Of a stretch of 64,000 nucleotides of DNA, positions 28,340 through 37,886 are shown piece after piece. The stretch comes from Flavobacterium cheongpyeongense (GTDB lineage Bacteria > Bacteroidota > Bacteroidia > Flavobacteriales > Flavobacteriaceae). Both the position numbers and the translations under genes were made by a program. Under the pieces are notes generated by a model. The model ran no database searches. It saw nothing but the letters and a program-made list of their open reading frames with translations, and was not told the DNA's origin. How positions within the stretch are numbered: the first letter of the stretch is position 1; every line of letters begins with the position of its first letter. Location of the stretch: NCBI RefSeq assembly GCF_003202435.1, contig NZ_QJHK01000005.1, forward strand, positions 124,001 through 188,000. The letters are read 5' to 3'.

Positions 28340-29356
28340 ATGGCTAAAATTAAGTTAGAGTACATTTGGTTAGATGGATATGAACCAACTCAAAATCTTA
28401 GAAGTAAAACTAAAGTTGAAGAGCACGAAAATTTCAAAGGAACATTAGAAGAACTTGGAAACTGGTCATTTGATGGTTCGTCAACAAAACAAGCTGAAGG
28501 CGGTTCTTCTGACTGTTTATTAGTTCCAGTTGCGATCTATCCAGATCCAACTCGTATTAATGGATATTTAGTAATGTCTGAAGTTATGTACGCTGACGGA
28601 ACTCCACACCCTTCTAACGGTAGAGCTACAATTGATGATGATAATGATGATTTCTGGTTTGGTTTCGAACAAGAGTATTTCATCATGGATACAAAAACTT
28701 TATTGCCATTAGGATTCCCAGTTGGAGGTTATCCTGCTCCACAAGGTATGTACTACTGTTCTGTAGGTGGAAAAAACACTCACGGAAGAAAATTAGTAGA
28801 AGAGCATGCTGATCTATGTATCGCTGCAGGAATCAACTTTGAAGGTATTAACCAGGAGGTTGCTTGTGGACAATGGGAATTCCAATTATTCGCTAAAGGT
28901 GCTAAAAAAGCTGGAGACGAAATCTGGGTTGCACGTTACTTATTAGATCGTTTGACTGAGAAATATGGTTACTATATTGAGTACCATCCAAAACCATTAG
29001 GAGATACAGACTGGAATGGTTCAGGTATGCATGCTAACTTCTCTAATGAAGTATTGAGAACATGTGGAGATCAGGCTACTTACGAAAGAATTTGTGAAGC
29101 ATTCCGTCCTGTTACTGCTGAGCACATCGCAGTTTATGGAGCTTACAACGAACAACGTTTAACTGGTAAGCACGAAACCGCTTCTATCCACGATTTCTCT
29201 TACGGAGTTTCAGACAGAGGATGTTCAATCAGAATTCCTTTGATGACAGTTCAAAAAGGTTGGAAAGGTTGGTTAGAAGACAGAAGACCAGCTTCAAACG
29301 GTGATCCATACAAAATCGCTGCAAGAATTATCAAAACTGTTAAATCAGCGCTATAA
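28340..29356 (+). CDS. glnII: Type II (eukaryote-like) glutamine synthetase
   Basis: The 338-residue enzyme is a short, beta-grasp-domain glutamine synthetase of the type II class found in eukaryotes and some bacteria. Key segments are L-D-G-Y-E-P-T-Q-N-L-R-S-K-T-K and W-S-F-D-G-S-S-T at the N-terminus, G-F-E-Q-E-Y-F (metal-binding glutamates), E-G-I-N-Q-E-V, W-N-G-S-G-M-H-A-N-F and R-G-C-S-I-R-I-P near the C-terminus. It is complete. Codon use is strongly biased, as in highly expressed genes. It is divergent from glnN, so two unrelated-class enzymes share one regulatory region. Confidence 0.95.
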   Translation: MAKIKLEYIWLDGYEPTQNLRSKTKVEEHENFKGTLEELGNWSFDGSSTKQAEGGSSDCLLVPVAIYPDPTRINGYLVMSEVMYADGTPHPSNGRATIDDDNDDFWFGFEQEYFIMDTKTLLPLGFPVGGYPAPQGMYYCSVGGKNTHGRKLVEEHADLCIAAGINFEGINQEVACGQWEFQLFAKGAKKAGDEIWVARYLLDRLTEKYGYYIEYHPKPLGDTDWNGSGMHANFSNEVLRTCGDQATYERICEAFRPVTAEHIAVYGAYNEQRLTGKHETASIHDFSYGVSDRGCSIRIPLMTVQKGWKGWLEDRRPASNGDPYKIAARIIKTVKSAL

Positions 29357-29378
29357 TTCTAAGCTTACATTATATTCT

Positions 29379-29412
29379 AAAAGTGCCGTCGTAATTGATG
29401 GCACTTTTTTTT
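29379..29412 (+). terminator. Rho-independent terminator of the type II glutamine synthetase gene
   Basis: A 9-bp stem (AAAAGTGCC with GGCACTTTT), a 12-nt loop and a run of eight to nine T lie just after the gene. Confidence 0.85.
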
Positions 29413-29599
29413 GTTTACACAATATTGTTTATATACAGAGGATAAATCACACTGGAAACCCTGCAAATAAAATTGCTCATTTTTGTCGAATACAGAATGT
29501 AATTCCTACTGGTGCAAAATACAAATTAACACAAATCAAACATTGAAATTTTGAAACGAACTTTCGTAATAATAAATTTTTAAGTTAGATTTCAAGAGT

Positions 29600-29607
29600 T
29601 ATCTTTG
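29600..29607 (+). promoter_or_regulatory. -7 promoter box of the TerC-family gene
   Basis: TATCTTTG matches TAnnTTTG exactly and lies 22 nt before the start codon. Confidence 0.5.
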
Positions 29608-29629
29608 TAAATCATTTAAAAAAATCATC

Positions 29630-30598
29630 ATGATAGTCTGGACATTGTTTTTATTAGCCGTAATTTTTATTCTTGCCTTAGATTTAGGAGTATTCAATAA
29701 AACACCTCATATAATCAGTACAAAAGAAGCCAGCAAATGGACATTAATTTGGGTAACACTTTCCTTTCTCTTTTCTGGAGTTATCTATTGGCTTTACACC
29801 ACAGATTACATTGCAAATCCAGATGATCTAAAACCTGCTGTTGCTTCTATGAAGTTTATTACAGGTTACTTAATCGAGCTTTCTTTAAGTGTAGATAATA
29901 TATTTGTAATCGCCATCATTTTTGCTTCTTTCAAAATACCTCAAAAATACCAGCATCGTGTTTTGTTCTGGGGAATTCTTGGAGCAATTGTTTTCCGTGG
30001 ATTGATGATTTTCTTCGGTGTCATGCTTATTAACAAATTTACCTGGACAACTTATTTGTTTGGAGCCTTTTTATTATTTACAGCCATAAAAATGTTGTTT
30101 TCAGGCGAAGATGAAGATTTTCAGCCAAAGGATTCTTTTGTTTATAAAATATTAGGAAAAATAATTCCGATTACCGCTGAAACCGATGGTGAGAAGTTTT
30201 TTATAACAACAAAAAAAGCAAAAAAAGCCGCTACACCCCTATTCGTAGCTTTGATTGTAATTGAAGTAATGGATGTTCTTTTTGCGGTTGACAGTGTCCC
30301 GGCAATTTTAGCTATTACATCTGACCCTTTTTTGGTATTCAGTTCTAATATTTTTGCCATTTTAGGATTGCGTTCCATGTATTTCTTTTTAGCAAATATG
30401 CTGGCAAAATTCAGTTATTTAGAATATAGCCTGGTTGCTATATTGGCTTTTGTTGGATTAAAAATGCTACTTCACGATTATATTCACCTTCCGGAATGGG
30501 CTTCATTAGGATTTATTGCACTTTCGCTATTGGTTGGCATTCTCGTTTCTTTAAAGTTTGGAGAAGAGAAAGTACTGAATGACTTAGATGAAGAATAG
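29630..30598 (+). CDS. TerC/Alx-family integral membrane protein
   Basis: The 322-residue protein has about nine membrane helices. The TerC signatures are E-L-S-L-S-V-D-N-I-F-V in the third helix region (about 85-95) and V-M-D-V-L-F-A-V-D-S-V-P-A-I (about 212-225); the acidic residues line a metal-conducting path in this family. Family members (Alx, TerC) are linked to manganese export and metalation of exported proteins, or to tellurite resistance. A charged cytoplasmic loop lies near 160-200. It stands alone between two terminators. Confidence 0.9.
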   Translation: MIVWTLFLLAVIFILALDLGVFNKTPHIISTKEASKWTLIWVTLSFLFSGVIYWLYTTDYIANPDDLKPAVASMKFITGYLIELSLSVDNIFVIAIIFASFKIPQKYQHRVLFWGILGAIVFRGLMIFFGVMLINKFTWTTYLFGAFLLFTAIKMLFSGEDEDFQPKDSFVYKILGKIIPITAETDGEKFFITTKKAKKAATPLFVALIVIEVMDVLFAVDSVPAILAITSDPFLVFSSNIFAILGLRSMYFFLANMLAKFSYLEYSLVAILAFVGLKMLLHDYIHLPEWASLGFIALSLLVGILVSLKFGEEKVLNDLDEE

Positions 30599-30621
30599 TT
30601 TTTTATCAAAACATTATTTAT

Positions 30622-30653
30622 AAAAAAAGGAAATTACAAAATTTCCTTTTTTT
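30622..30653 (+). terminator. Stem-loop terminator after the TerC-family gene
   Basis: A 13-bp A/T-rich stem (AAAAAAAGGAAAT with ATTTCCTTTTTTT) and a 6-nt loop. Because both arms carry A/T runs it can act in both directions, serving the convergent MG2-domain gene as well. Confidence 0.75.
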
Positions 30654-30717
30654 ATAGACTGCAAATAAACATATTCCTGAACTGACGTTTTTAATATTAC
30701 ACCAACCAGACTTTGCT

Positions 30718-33138
30718 CTATTTTTTAATAATATAATAAGCATTCTTTACAACAGGAATACCTGATCCGGTAATTCCTTCTAAAGCTACTCTTATTTTGG
30801 TTTCAACTTTGGTATTATAATAGTTTACATTAGCATTTCCTGCTTTATCAGGATGAACATAGGGATTCCAATAAAGCGTATTTCTTACAGCCAGTTTATT
30901 ATCCTCTGAAGAAATCTTTTCCGGATCTGGTGAATAAAAAACACGTGCCATGTAAAACCCGTCTACTTCTTGTTGAATAGAATGGAAATATTCATTTTTA
31001 GACCTATTACCTGCATTCGGGTTCGTATAAATTGCAATGATACCATTACTGCTTTCGTCACCAAAATATAACTTTGCCTGACTTCCTTTTATAGCGTCTA
31101 TTCTTTCTATATCTCCCAGGTAAATAGCATCTACTTCTTCTTTAAAAGCTGCCATTCCATTAATCACAAAAAGTGGTGCTGCTTCATAACGAACAAAACG
31201 AACAGAATCTTCAAAGGACACAACTCCTGCTATTTTTTGCTCAATAAGTTCATAAATATTGGTAAATAAAGACATATCCTTATCTGCTACATAACTTGCA
31301 TCCGGAATTCCAAAATGGGAAATTGATCTGGGTTTCTTTTTTCCGGCAATACTGACTTCAGCCAGCATATTTTCAGGTTTTACTCCAAAAGACGTATATT
31401 TCTTAAAGACGTTTTCAACGATTAGCGTTGTAGATTCATTCCGGTTAATTGTTTCATTCTTAAAAAAGACAGCTAATGGAGGCTGTTCAATAGGATTTAC
31501 TATTATCTCACCGCTATATTTTCCTTTTTCATTTCTTGAATATAATGACATTTTGGTTTTTCCTGAAAACATGATATTTTCAAATTTAAAACTTCCTATT
31601 GAATCAGTATATGTTTTAAAACTGTTCATGTGCTTTTTATTCATTAAGACCATTCCTATCCTGTTATTAACTTTTGCCTTATCACCAAAAAGCTGCTTGA
31701 CCCTTCCGGCTATCGTAAAACCTTTTTCGGCCATATATTTAATATTATCATTAGATCCTGGTGTAGTTTTCCATACAAAATCCCGCCAGCCTTGCGTTAA
31801 AAGCAAATTCTCTAAATGATCAAGTCTTTTTAGATTCGCAGTATCAAAATAATATCCGGGATTATACACTTTTCCCCTAATATCTGATTCCATCAAAAAA
31901 TAAGAACTAATAGTTGTACCAAAATCTTTCTCTTCTGTCACACCATTCATATCTGTTACACTTAATGAAAAACTGGCTGATTTGGCTATGCCTGTTTTAG
32001 ATTTGGAAATAACGTTTACCGTAGCTTTTTCATTTGGCTGATAGCTTACTTTGTCTGTCGATAACTGTACTTCTAAATCCTGTTCTTTTTCGATATAAAT
32101 TAAACGCTCGCTTAGTGGTTTTAAATTGCTGTCGTATAGTGTTATCTGACTTATTCCTTCTGGGGTTATCTCTTTAGGAAGTTCAAAAGACATGACCGTT
32201 TGAGTCACGGTTTGCAGGCTTTCAAAGTAAGCGACACCTTTTGCACTGCAAACAACAGTAAGTGCTGCATTTGGATTTTGCAGCAACGTTTGCTCGTTGG
32301 TCAATATAGCTATAATACTTTTTCCCCTTACTACTTTATAATTCAATGAATAACCAGATTTTGATATTCCTGGAAGTTCAGTTCTCAGGTCTGGCGTATC
32401 CGGAAACTTAGTTTTTGCATAATAATTTTTACCTTCTATCGGTATAATTTGAAATTTCCCCATCCCATCATGAGTGCTTGAAAAAGAAGTGACCAATTCA
32501 TTATCGGAGTCAAAAATTTCTCCTGTAACGTTTATTGGGTATCCTTTTGAGTCGACAGCCTTAAACCCGACAACACTTGTCACATTTAGCAAAAGAGAAC
32601 CTCCCTCAGGGAAGAAATCAATCTTGAAGTTATTTTGTTTGCTGATTTCAGTGGTTTTAATATCTGAAATACCATTTTGAGTTTTATTAGTTTTGGAATG
32701 CGATTCAAAAACATCAATGATTTCAATATTCTTTTTAAATACAAAATCTTCACCAAAATTTCTATTCCAATTGGTGTAAGCCCGTAACTGATAAACTCCC
32801 GGTTTTACGCCAAGAGAATCTGACAATTGAAAGTCGCCGTTACCTAACCCCATTTCTAAGTTGGTCTTGTTTCTGGCAATTATTTTAGCATCCGGGGAAA
32901 TTAATTCTACATATAAAATATTGCTGTTATCAAAAAGCAAGTTGTTATTGGCACGTACATTATAAGCTTTGTAATATAAATCATCTCCAACAAAATACCT
33001 TGAATTATCTGTATGAAGATATATTTTTTCAATATCAGGAATCGTTTTGTTGTCTTGTGCCCAGCAACCACATGCTGAAATAATTGATAAAAAACAAAAG
33101 AAGCTGTATTTTTTAATTTGAGTAATAGTTTTAAACAT
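30718..33138 (-). CDS. Exported MG2-domain protein with C-terminal TonB-receptor plug-like domain
   Basis: The 806-residue protein has a signal peptide (1-27). Residues ~30-150 form an alpha-2-macroglobulin MG2-like domain (I-Y-L-H-T-D-N-S-R-Y-F-V-G-D-D-L-Y-Y-K-A-Y, later G-V-Y-Q-L-R-A-Y-T-N-W). Further Ig-like segments follow, and a region near 640-710 (I-E-R-I-D-A-I-K-G-S-Q-A, then N-G-I-I-A-I-Y-T) resembles the plug domain of TonB-dependent receptors. There is no beta-barrel, so it is not itself a receptor. Such proteins are numerous and poorly characterised in Bacteroidota, probably periplasmic or outer-membrane associated. Confidence 0.75.
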   Translation of the reverse strand: MFKTITQIKKYSFFCFLSIISACGCWAQDNKTIPDIEKIYLHTDNSRYFVGDDLYYKAYNVRANNNLLFDNSNILYVELISPDAKIIARNKTNLEMGLGNGDFQLSDSLGVKPGVYQLRAYTNWNRNFGEDFVFKKNIEIIDVFESHSKTNKTQNGISDIKTTEISKQNNFKIDFFPEGGSLLLNVTSVVGFKAVDSKGYPINVTGEIFDSDNELVTSFSSTHDGMGKFQIIPIEGKNYYAKTKFPDTPDLRTELPGISKSGYSLNYKVVRGKSIIAILTNEQTLLQNPNAALTVVCSAKGVAYFESLQTVTQTVMSFELPKEITPEGISQITLYDSNLKPLSERLIYIEKEQDLEVQLSTDKVSYQPNEKATVNVISKSKTGIAKSASFSLSVTDMNGVTEEKDFGTTISSYFLMESDIRGKVYNPGYYFDTANLKRLDHLENLLLTQGWRDFVWKTTPGSNDNIKYMAEKGFTIAGRVKQLFGDKAKVNNRIGMVLMNKKHMNSFKTYTDSIGSFKFENIMFSGKTKMSLYSRNEKGKYSGEIIVNPIEQPPLAVFFKNETINRNESTTLIVENVFKKYTSFGVKPENMLAEVSIAGKKKPRSISHFGIPDASYVADKDMSLFTNIYELIEQKIAGVVSFEDSVRFVRYEAAPLFVINGMAAFKEEVDAIYLGDIERIDAIKGSQAKLYFGDESSNGIIAIYTNPNAGNRSKNEYFHSIQQEVDGFYMARVFYSPDPEKISSEDNKLAVRNTLYWNPYVHPDKAGNANVNYYNTKVETKIRVALEGITGSGIPVVKNAYYIIKK

Positions 33139-33482
33139 TTATGATATGGATTTTATCAGCGCATTAAAAAAAGCTAAAAATACATAAAAATCTTATTAAT
33201 TTTAACTATGAACCAGAGAAAAAATTCAACAGTTTAAATAATTAACTCTATCTATTGAAAAACTAAACTTGAGATTCAAATAGTTTACGACTTAAATTCC
33301 TATTCTCCGTTAAATTTCATTTCACTTTCTATATTAGTATGATCTATAAGCCTTTAAAGCTAAAAAACTTAATAATAGTAATGCAACTATGTATATAAAA
33401 CTTACAATTAAACCAATAAAAAAGTAAGATTATACATTATTAAAAACTATTTTTGCCTCATTATAAATTATTAAATTTTATC
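33139..33482. other. Intergenic region between divergent exported-protein genes
   Basis: This stretch is AT-rich, with no credible gene. The only clear signal is TATTTTTG at 33448-33455 on the plus strand, a -7 box 27 nt before the T9SS cargo gene. It supports the downstream ATG as that gene's start. Confidence 0.5.
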
Positions 33483-35279
33483 ATGAGAAAAAATTACGTT
33501 CATCTCGTATTACTGCTCTTATTAAACATTTCGATGTTTGGGCAAACAGTTACACTTACTCCAACACTTGTAAACGGAGTAGCTTATAGTGGTGGTGCTA
33601 TCAATCTAAAGTCTACACCTACTTCTACCATTTCATTATCTGTAAAAGTTGACATTCCAGCAACAGCTGCAGTGGGAGACCAGGGTACTATAAAAATTTA
33701 CTTTTCAAAAGGCACTGCATTAGGATCAAATATCAGTAATGGCGGTGATGGTGGCGCATTGTATTTCGGAAACGGAAAAGTTGCTACAAGAAGTTTTATT
33801 ATAAAATTGGACTGGAGCGATTTTTTAACCTCTGGGGGTTTTATATTTGCTGAATACAAAAGCAGCAAAGCTTACGTAAGTTCAAATATTGCTGTGATTA
33901 AAAATGCCACTGTAAATACAGGAACAAATTTAAATCCTCCTGCAGATGCACCTAACCCCAAAAAAATTGTAAATACATTATGCTGCAATCAAACCATTAG
34001 ATTAGGGGAGAAACCCGCTCCAATAATTCTCTCCCAATATTTAAATCCTTATGAGGGCTTGCCTTATGGAATAACTCATAGAATAACCATTAATAACGGT
34101 ATTATTGATAATTATGACGATCTAAATAAAATTTTAAGTTTAGATTACACTACAGAATTAAAAGACATAACAATTAATAGAGAACTTGGATACGTATATG
34201 GTGGAGAATTGCCAAATAAAAGCAATACAGTTAAAATAAAAGTAGTTCCTTCTCCTATATCTAACAATAAAATTTTTTCAAATGGATCTGTAAATCCTGA
34301 TGAGTCGATAGAAATCAGCAGTGCTAGTCCTATAGACATTTTTGGCGACCTATCATTCATAAACTTAAATGTACTACAAGATCCATATTATATTCCTAAA
34401 AGAGGTGAAGCAAGCATTATGATTGAGAAATATGAATGGGAATATCGAATAACAAATGGCACTTCCAAAGAGAACATTTGGACAACTATTCCAAATCAAT
34501 TTTCAGCATCAATAAATTCATCATATTTGCCACGCTCAAATAGTTCTAAAGACAATTTCTACATAATTAGAAGAATTGCAATTTATCAAGATTTAAGATT
34601 AACTAGCAATTCATTGACAATATCTCTTCGTGCAATTCGTGAAAATAATACTATATGTTGCGATCAAACTTTACAAATTTCATCTTCGGATGAAATCGAA
34701 ATACCATCTATCATAACTGGAACAACTGCCATATCTGACAAAAACACTTACCTATCTTATCGTTGGCAAAGTAGAACGTTTTCTGAACGTGATTCAAAAT
34801 TTAGCAATTGGGTTAACATACCAAATTCAAATTTGAAAGATTACTCCCCACCTGCATTAGAATCCATTCCTGGAATCGGAAGAAATCCTGCTACAGTACC
34901 AACTTATAATTATAGACGAATAGCAACAGATAATAGTTATAAAGGAGAAGAATATTATAGTAATGAAATAAGCTTAACTCCAACAAATAATATTAATACT
35001 AGTGTACCATTAATAATATATCCAAATCCAGCAACTTCTATAATAAATATAGAAAATCCAACCACAGGAATATTAACAGAAGATCATTTGAGTGATCCAA
35101 GTATTAATATTGTAGATATGATGGGAAATATTGTGAATTTAAATAATTTCACAAAAATAACCCCATATCATGTTAGCATTGATATTTCAAATTTAATTAG
35201 TGGAACTTATTTTATAAATGTTTCAAGTAAAAACCCAAGAAGAGGTTATAAGAAACAATTTACTTTCATTAAAAATTAA
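33483..35279 (+). CDS. Secreted protein with T9SS type A sorting domain
   Basis: The 598-residue protein has a signal peptide (residues 1-20, L-L-L-L-N-I-S-M-F-G-Q), no recognised enzymatic domain, a beta-rich body with two C-C pairs (L-C-C-N-Q-T and I-C-C-D-Q-T), and a C-terminal T9SS sorting domain (I-I-Y-P-N-P-A-T, then I-V-D-M-M-G-N, G-T-Y-F-I-N-V and a basic end). The ATG chosen gives the short signal peptide and lies 27 nt after a promoter-like box. A start 10 codons upstream would overlap that box. Its codon use is more AT-rich than its neighbours, so it may be a recent acquisition. Confidence 0.8.
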   Translation: MRKNYVHLVLLLLLNISMFGQTVTLTPTLVNGVAYSGGAINLKSTPTSTISLSVKVDIPATAAVGDQGTIKIYFSKGTALGSNISNGGDGGALYFGNGKVATRSFIIKLDWSDFLTSGGFIFAEYKSSKAYVSSNIAVIKNATVNTGTNLNPPADAPNPKKIVNTLCCNQTIRLGEKPAPIILSQYLNPYEGLPYGITHRITINNGIIDNYDDLNKILSLDYTTELKDITINRELGYVYGGELPNKSNTVKIKVVPSPISNNKIFSNGSVNPDESIEISSASPIDIFGDLSFINLNVLQDPYYIPKRGEASIMIEKYEWEYRITNGTSKENIWTTIPNQFSASINSSYLPRSNSSKDNFYIIRRIAIYQDLRLTSNSLTISLRAIRENNTICCDQTLQISSSDEIEIPSIITGTTAISDKNTYLSYRWQSRTFSERDSKFSNWVNIPNSNLKDYSPPALESIPGIGRNPATVPTYNYRRIATDNSYKGEEYYSNEISLTPTNNINTSVPLIIYPNPATSIINIENPTTGILTEDHLSDPSINIVDMMGNIVNLNNFTKITPYHVSIDISNLISGTYFINVSSKNPRRGYKKQFTFIKN

Positions 35280-35289
35280 TAATAACCAT

Positions 35290-35320
35290 AAAAAAAGGAA
35301 ATCTCACGATTTCCTTTTTT
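35290..35320. terminator. Bidirectional terminator between convergent genes
   Basis: A stem AAAAAAAGGAAATC with GATTTCCTTTTTT and a 4-nt loop lies between the plus-strand cargo gene and the minus-strand lipoprotein gene. The flanking A and T runs allow use from either side. Confidence 0.75.
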
Positions 35321-35336
35321 GCTTTTTAAACTAATT

Positions 35337-35858
35337 TTAGTTTATTTTTTTAACGTTGCTATCATCAATATTATATTTCTTGATAACTTCATAATAATCT
35401 GAATAATCTGGCTTAACGGATGATTTATTTGTAAAACTACCAGGTACAATTACAACTCTAAAAGTTTGATTATCTAAATAATCTGCAGCAGTAGTTTCCA
35501 TATCATAATTTGCTCTTACATAAATTTTAAAATCCTCTTTACTAAAATCATAGTCATAATCTAATTCACGATTATTAGATAAGTAGATAGTTCTTGGGAT
35601 CAACTGCCAAACTGGAGTATTTGAATCAATTGTTCCTGCTAATCGATAAATTAAAATAGTACTAGCATCTCCTATCAAAGGATTAAATATACCATATATA
35701 TTATAACCATCATCATTATTGTAATCAAAATCTTCATTTAAGATCTCAAAAACTTTATTTACATTTTGCCCTGGAGCCCCTTCAGGTCCTTCCGGTCCCT
35801 CACAGCTTGTAAATGCAAATAATCCAACAACAGCGAAAAGTGTCAATATTTTTTTCAT
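35337..35858 (-). CDS. Collagen-like lipoprotein
   Basis: The 173-residue lipoprotein has a lipobox F-T-S-C (Cys19) immediately followed by a short collagen-like G-P-E-G-P-E-G-A-P-G-Q motif, a frequent feature of surface lipoproteins in Bacteroidota. The rest is an acidic, aspartate- and tyrosine-rich beta domain of unknown function. A triple-helical coil of this length would be too short to be stable, so the motif may instead be a surface-export signal, which is an inference. It stands alone. Confidence 0.75.
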   Translation of the reverse strand: MKKILTLFAVVGLFAFTSCEGPEGPEGAPGQNVNKVFEILNEDFDYNNDDGYNIYGIFNPLIGDASTILIYRLAGTIDSNTPVWQLIPRTIYLSNNRELDYDYDFSKEDFKIYVRANYDMETTAADYLDNQTFRVVIVPGSFTNKSSVKPDYSDYYEVIKKYNIDDSNVKKIN

Positions 35859-35948
35859 AATTTTTTATATTTAAAGTTTATATATTACAAGGTAGCCCAA
35901 AAATCAAACCAAAAAAAAAATTTATCCACTTCCCTATCAAAAAAAATA

Positions 35949-36818
35949 TTATTTTTTTGTAACCACTTGATTTTTAAGCAGTATTTTACTAAAAAATAAT
36001 ACATGATAAGGCAATGCGTTTTCCCAATATTCCCAGGTGTGCGCTCCCGGTCTTTCCGTATAATCGTGATCTACTTTATTGTATACCAGCCTTCTGTGCA
36101 ACTCTTTGTTCGGCTCAATTAAAAAATCATCAATGCCACAGTCAATAATCAATGGCAGTTTATTGGCTTTAATTTTATCAATCATATTTAAAACAGCATG
36201 CTGCTCATACATTTTTATATCATTACTCTTGTCTCCAAAAACAGGTTCTATCAACTTAAGAACCTGAGCAGAAGAATCCCGATTCAGCATAACACTCATA
36301 TCAACGGCTCCACTCATGCTTCCGGCTGCACAAAACAAATCAGGATGTTTGGCTGATAGATACAAAGCACCATGCCCGCCCATGGAAAGTCCGGTAATAA
36401 CACGACCACTTTTATTAACAATCGTTCTATATGTTTTATCTACTTTCTGGATGACTTCCTTCGTAATAAAAGTTTCAAACTGACTTCCTGTATTTACAGG
36501 ACTATCTAAATAAAAACTAAACGTTTCGCCTTCGGGCATTACAATAATCAAATTATACTGATCTGCTAATTTTTTTACAAGTTCGCTGTCTGGTGTTTTT
36601 TTCAGCCAGTCATCAAAATGTCCGTAAGCACCATGCAACAAATACAAAACCGGGAATGTCATTTTGGTTTTGGAATAAGAATCGGGCAGCACAATAGCCG
36701 CTTTGTATGTTTTAGTCATTGCCGTACTAGCTATCTGTAAGGTATCTACTTTAGCTGCATAAGCTGTTCCTGAAAACAAGACTACTATGAATAGTAAAAT
36801 TTTAAAGCACTTCATCAT
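35949..36818 (-). CDS. Secreted alpha/beta-hydrolase esterase (esterase D / antigen 85-like)
   Basis: The 289-residue protein has a signal peptide ending near T-A-Y-A-A. The catalytic serine lies in G-L-S-M-G-G-H-G-A, with the oxyanion L-L-H-G-A-Y-G-H and candidate Asp in D-C-G-I-D-D and His in G-A-H-T-W-E-Y-W. This arrangement fits the esterase D/acetyl-xylan or feruloyl esterase group in PF00756. I chose the ATG at the signal peptide rather than an extension 27 codons longer, which is rich in Cys, Phe and Lys and overlaps the terminator of the upstream AraC gene. The substrate cannot be told from sequence. Confidence 0.85.
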   Translation of the reverse strand: MMKCFKILLFIVVLFSGTAYAAKVDTLQIASTAMTKTYKAAIVLPDSYSKTKMTFPVLYLLHGAYGHFDDWLKKTPDSELVKKLADQYNLIIVMPEGETFSFYLDSPVNTGSQFETFITKEVIQKVDKTYRTIVNKSGRVITGLSMGGHGALYLSAKHPDLFCAAGSMSGAVDMSVMLNRDSSAQVLKLIEPVFGDKSNDIKMYEQHAVLNMIDKIKANKLPLIIDCGIDDFLIEPNKELHRRLVYNKVDHDYTERPGAHTWEYWENALPYHVLFFSKILLKNQVVTKK

Positions 36819-36870
36819 TTTAGATTTTTTAAAGAAAGATAAATATACTTTTTTATGTTCAAAACAGCAT

Positions 36871-36895
36871 AAAAAAACCATCAACGAATTGATGG
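36871..36895 (-). terminator. Rho-independent terminator of the AraC-family gene
   Basis: On the minus strand, a CCATCAA / TTGATGG stem with 4-nt loop followed by seven T lies 30 nt past the AraC gene stop. It separates AraC from the esterase gene. Confidence 0.8.
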
Positions 36896-36924
36896 TCATT
36901 ATTAAATCCCTATAAAAGCTGCAT

Positions 36925-37797
36925 TTACATAATCATAGCCCTATGCTCCTGCCTGTACTCTGAAGCACTTTTACCCGTATATTGCTTAAACGACTTACTG
37001 AAATGGCTGAAATTATTAAATCCGCTTTCATAACAAACTTCGTTTATACTAATTGGTTTTTCTGCCAAAAGCTTAGAGGCATGAACCAAACGGTATTCAT
37101 TTACAAATTCTGTAAAGGTTTTATTGGATATTTTTTTAAAGTAACGACAAAAAGATGAGGTTGTCATACTTACAAGATTCGCAACTTCATCTACCGAAAT
37201 TGGTTCCTGAAAATGGTCCTTTACATAACTAAAAACTACATTCATCCGGTCATTGTCCGGTACCTGCATTTCGAGCAGAAAACCATCTGCATTCAAAACT
37301 GTATACTCTTCAGAAGATGCCAGATCTTTTAAAATGCTTAAAAGAGTCAGGAAACGCTCAAACGGAGATTTGTTTTCCATCAATTCCATTCTTGTTCCTA
37401 TTATTTTTTTTGTTTCTCCTCCAAATGCAATTCCTGCTTTTGCCTGCTCAAGAAGTTTCTGAATTTTTTTCATTTCAGGAATACCAAAAAAATCATTTCC
37501 CAAAAAATCAGGCTTAAAATGAATCACCGTTTCATCTGTATTCCCCGTTTTTTCATTGGTAAATCCGCAATGCGGTAAATTAGAACCTATCAAAATCAGA
37601 GAACCGTTGGTATAGTAAGAAATATGACTTCCTATTTGTCTCTTTCCTGCTCCACCATTTACAAAAACAATTTCAATTTCGGGATGGTAATGCAGCAGAT
37701 GCGACTTACTGTTTGTTTTTTGAGCATGTTTAGTATAAGTAAACGAGCTTCCGTAGGAACAGGATATTATTTCAAGAGCTGGGGCAATTGGTTTCAT
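36925..37797 (-). CDS. AraC-family transcriptional regulator with cupin-type sensor domain
   Basis: The 290-residue protein has an N-terminal cupin-like AraC-binding domain (about 1-170, with H-Y-H-P-E-I-E-I-V-F near 35-45) and a C-terminal double helix-turn-helix (about 190-285), seen as F-S-Y-V-K-D-H-F, S-S-F-C-R-Y-F-K-K and N-F-S-H-F-S-K-S-F-K-Q-Y-T-G. The start is the ATG of M-K-P-I-A-P-A; an upstream Met would add a hydrophobic tail without family support. The genes controlled are unknown. A degenerate copy of the element found before the quartet of small exported proteins sits about 60 bp upstream of it, so it is a candidate regulator of those genes. Confidence 0.88.
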   Translation of the reverse strand: MKPIAPALEIISCSYGSSFTYTKHAQKTNSKSHLLHYHPEIEIVFVNGGAGKRQIGSHISYYTNGSLILIGSNLPHCGFTNEKTGNTDETVIHFKPDFLGNDFFGIPEMKKIQKLLEQAKAGIAFGGETKKIIGTRMELMENKSPFERFLTLLSILKDLASSEEYTVLNADGFLLEMQVPDNDRMNVVFSYVKDHFQEPISVDEVANLVSMTTSSFCRYFKKISNKTFTEFVNEYRLVHASKLLAEKPISINEVCYESGFNNFSHFSKSFKQYTGKSASEYRQEHRAMIM

Positions 37798-37854
37798 TTC
37801 GTAATGATTAAATAATAAGAGCAAATTTAACAAAATCACCTAAAAAAAATCGAA

Positions 37855-37886
37855 TTTTAACCTACAACGCTTTCGTAACTAAGAAA
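37855..37886. promoter_or_regulatory. Degenerate copy of the quartet upstream element, upstream of the AraC gene
   Basis: TTTTAACCTACAACGCTTTC and the GTAACTAAGAAAA that follows it resemble the element TTTTAACmTATAACGGTTTC + GTAAATGAGAATAT found four times downstream. The core ACGctttCGT (37867-37876) keeps the ACG-N4-CGT palindrome. No TTGTG box follows at the +35 position seen in the intact copies. Confidence 0.5.
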
